A DNA stretch of 59,700 nucleotides from Christensenellaceae bacterium. GTDB taxonomy: Bacteria > Bacillota > Clostridia > Christensenellales > Borkfalkiaceae. The stretch's first letter is position 1. Each line of letters begins with the position of its first letter. Below, piece by piece: positions 58,948 to 59,700 of the stretch. Both the position numbers and the translations under genes were made by a program. The notes beneath the pieces are model-generated. The model saw nothing but the letters and a program-made list of their open reading frames with translations, had not been told where the DNA came from and ran no database searches. The stretch spans positions 1 through 59,700 of the forward strand of contig JALEKY010000015.1 of NCBI GenBank assembly GCA_022768945.1. Direction: 5' to 3'.

Positions 58948-58998
58948 TCACCACACCGAAGCTTCGAAAAACATCCCTGCGAATAAATCGATAAACAT
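58948..58998 (-). pseudogene. Truncated start of a DNA (cytosine-5) methyltransferase gene
   Basis: A 16-codon frame whose product begins MFIDLFAGM and then runs into unrelated residues (FFEASVW) and TGA. FIDLFAG at the very N-terminus is the SAM-binding motif I of m5C DNA methyltransferases (MxFIDLFAGIGG). The ATG comes one base after the stop of the 102-residue gene, the spacing of a coupled second gene. A seven-residue match in the correct place is unlikely by chance, but it is short. Confidence 0.5.
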
Positions 58999-58999
58999 T

Positions 59000-59308
59000 T
59001 TATCCGTTTAATACTCCTTTGCGGGGTTTTGCCGCCCCGCTCGGCTTAGAAGCTGTCAGTCTAAATAACCCTTTTTTTTCATTCCCTCTATCCACTCGGC
59101 TATCGTATGCATTTGAGAATGGCGAATTATCTTCTTTTGAGCGGTTCATATCTCGCAATAGCCCTTTGTATATATAATGTAAATCTTTGCCCGAACGGAC
59201 AATAACCGTTTTGATACAGGTCAAGGCGATTATTTCGCCCATTTTCTGTACGTTTTCTGCCGAGATAACTACATCGTTATCCAAAATGCCTTTGTTTACT
59301 TCTTTCAT
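59000..59308 (-). CDS. Hypothetical protein, 102 residues
   Basis: ATG at 59306-59308 with GGAGG nine bases upstream. The product starts MKEVNKGILDNDVVISAEN, has a hydrophobic central stretch (MGEIIALTCIKTVIVR) and a basic polar C-terminal half (DSRVDRGNEKKGLFRLTASKPSGAAKPRKG). The last 25 residues read like low-complexity sequence and include a GCGGGG...CCCCGC hairpin at DNA level. I do not recognise the family. Coupling to the apparent methyltransferase start suggests a mobile-element or restriction-modification origin. Confidence 0.55.
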   Translation of the reverse strand: MKEVNKGILDNDVVISAENVQKMGEIIALTCIKTVIVRSGKDLHYIYKGLLRDMNRSKEDNSPFSNAYDSRVDRGNEKKGLFRLTASKPSGAAKPRKGVLNG

Positions 59309-59540
59309 TGTATTATACCTCCGATTTATTTCGCCTTTCGGCAAAAACGGGGGTAGCACCGGGAAAAGATAGAGATTATTATATTTGTTATCGGTTAGAC
59401 GGAAGTCAACGACCAGCAAAAAATTTTACGTTATAGTCAGTAATTTCAAAGTTTTCGGTAAAACTTTTTACCGTTGACTTGTGCTTTTCGCTGTGCAACA
59501 AACGCAAACGAAAGGCGATAAATCGGACGGCAAAACGACA
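59309..59540. other. Leader and intergenic DNA before the 102-residue gene
   Basis: No gene seen. On the minus strand TTGACT (near 59411) is followed by AATAAT/TATAAT-like sequence (near 59380), but the spacing to TATAAT is 20 bases, so a promoter is possible but not convincing. A long (about 70-base) leader would follow. Confidence 0.3.
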
Positions 59541-59571
59541 TAGAAAAACCGAGCGTTTAGAACACTCGGTT
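59541..59571 (-). terminator. Terminator-like hairpin
   Basis: A 9-bp stem AACCGAGTG/CGCTCGGTT (one T-G pair), loop TTCTAAA, then TTTCTATG on the minus strand. Second hairpin downstream of the tRNA at the right edge. Confidence 0.75.
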
Positions 59572-59622
59572 AAAGGTTGCAATACATTTATAGTTTGATT
59601 TTTAGTCTGAAATAATCTCTTG

Positions 59623-59665
59623 TAAAAAACAAAACGAACTCAAGATTATCTCTCGGGTTCGTTTT
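59623..59665 (-). terminator. Terminator after the right-edge tRNA
   Basis: A 9-bp stem AAAACGAAC/GTTCGTTTT followed by TGTTTTTTA on the minus strand, about 10 bases after the tRNA 3' end. Confidence 0.85.
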
Positions 59666-59674
59666 ATTCTTGTT

Positions 59675-59700
59675 TGGTGCGGTCGACAGGACTTGAACCT
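59675..59700 (-). tRNA. tRNA 3' end, probably tRNA-Leu (partial)
   Basis: Minus-strand AGGTTCAAGTCCTG T-arm, then TCGACCGC A CCA. The acceptor 3' strand CGACCGC with this T-arm is common in tRNA-Leu. The anticodon is outside the window, so the identity is inferred. Confidence 0.7.

Noticed and set aside
1-59700. CRISPR arrays
   Set aside because: No series of regularly spaced direct repeats was seen and no cas-like proteins are encoded.
1-59700. Intact insertion sequences, transposases, integrases or prophage genes
   Set aside because: No protein with a transposase, integrase or phage structural signature is present; only the scar-like segment at 58.7-59.3 kb and the inverted-repeat element suggest mobility.

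Overview
The window reads as chromosomal core sequence of an endospore-forming member of the Bacillota, probably class Clostridia. Evidence seen directly: a spoIIAA-spoIIAB-sigF operon, spoVAC-spoVAD-spoVAE, yunB, spoIIID and ylbJ; a T-box leader in front of pheST; strong GGAGG ribosome binding sites; TTGACA/TATAAT promoters with 16-17 bp spacers. No outer-membrane genes are present. Nearly all genes lie on the minus strand. I cannot name the genus.

Layout, left to right. 0-11.6 kb: an almost unbroken minus-strand series comM-dprA-topA-trmFO-hslV-hslU-hisS-trxA, then a structured leader and the potassium uptake pair trkH-trkA (trkA runs off the left edge). This resembles the Bacillus dprA-topA-trmFO-hslVU block, but without xerC and codY. 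11.6-13.6 kb: a large membrane protein related to GT-C glycosyltransferases. 13.8-22 kb: ribosome and signal-recognition genes: rplS with its own promoter and leader; rimM-trmD-rbgA-rnhB-yraN-rlmL-like; ylxM-ffh-rpsP-khpA. 21.2-29.1 kb: asnS-plsX-rnc-smc-ftsY. 29.2-38 kb: spoIIID, a decayed groES fragment, yihY, an unknown membrane protein, rarA (apparently leaderless), ylbJ, a fused rsmD-coaD gene, alr (apparently with an AUU start) and an ABC-F ATPase. 38-45 kb: a PH-domain membrane protein, a GNAT protein, a 44-residue gene, thiI, its partner cysteine desulfurase, a second PH-like protein and mutS2. 45-51 kb: a U32 peptidase family protein and T-box-controlled pheST. 51-55.6 kb: the sporulation block. 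55.9-56.5 kb: six plus-strand tRNA genes (Pro, Ile2, Asp, Phe, Thr, Tyr). 56.5-59.7 kb: a more plastic segment with an unexplained 165-bp inverted-repeat element, a HEPN-like protein, tRNA-Val and tRNA-Gly, yugP, a 102-residue unknown gene coupled to what looks like the first codons of a lost DNA cytosine methyltransferase, and the 3' end of a tRNA-Leu gene.

How the genes work together: SpoIIAA/SpoIIAB/SigF set forespore identity, and SpoVA proteins, YunB, YlbJ and SpoIIID act later in spore formation. The cysteine desulfurase very likely feeds sulfur to ThiI. Ffh, FtsY and YlxM form the protein-targeting system. Rnc, RimM, TrmD, RbgA, the rRNA methyltransferases, L19 and S16 serve ribosome production.

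I did not find a convincing new multi-gene system. The observations I would look at first are the RsmD-CoaD fusion, the 165-bp inverted-repeat element, the hairpin placed on the ylxM-ffh promoter, the AUU start of alr, the groES remnant and the truncated methyltransferase start. All functional statements come from motif reading by eye; no database search was run.
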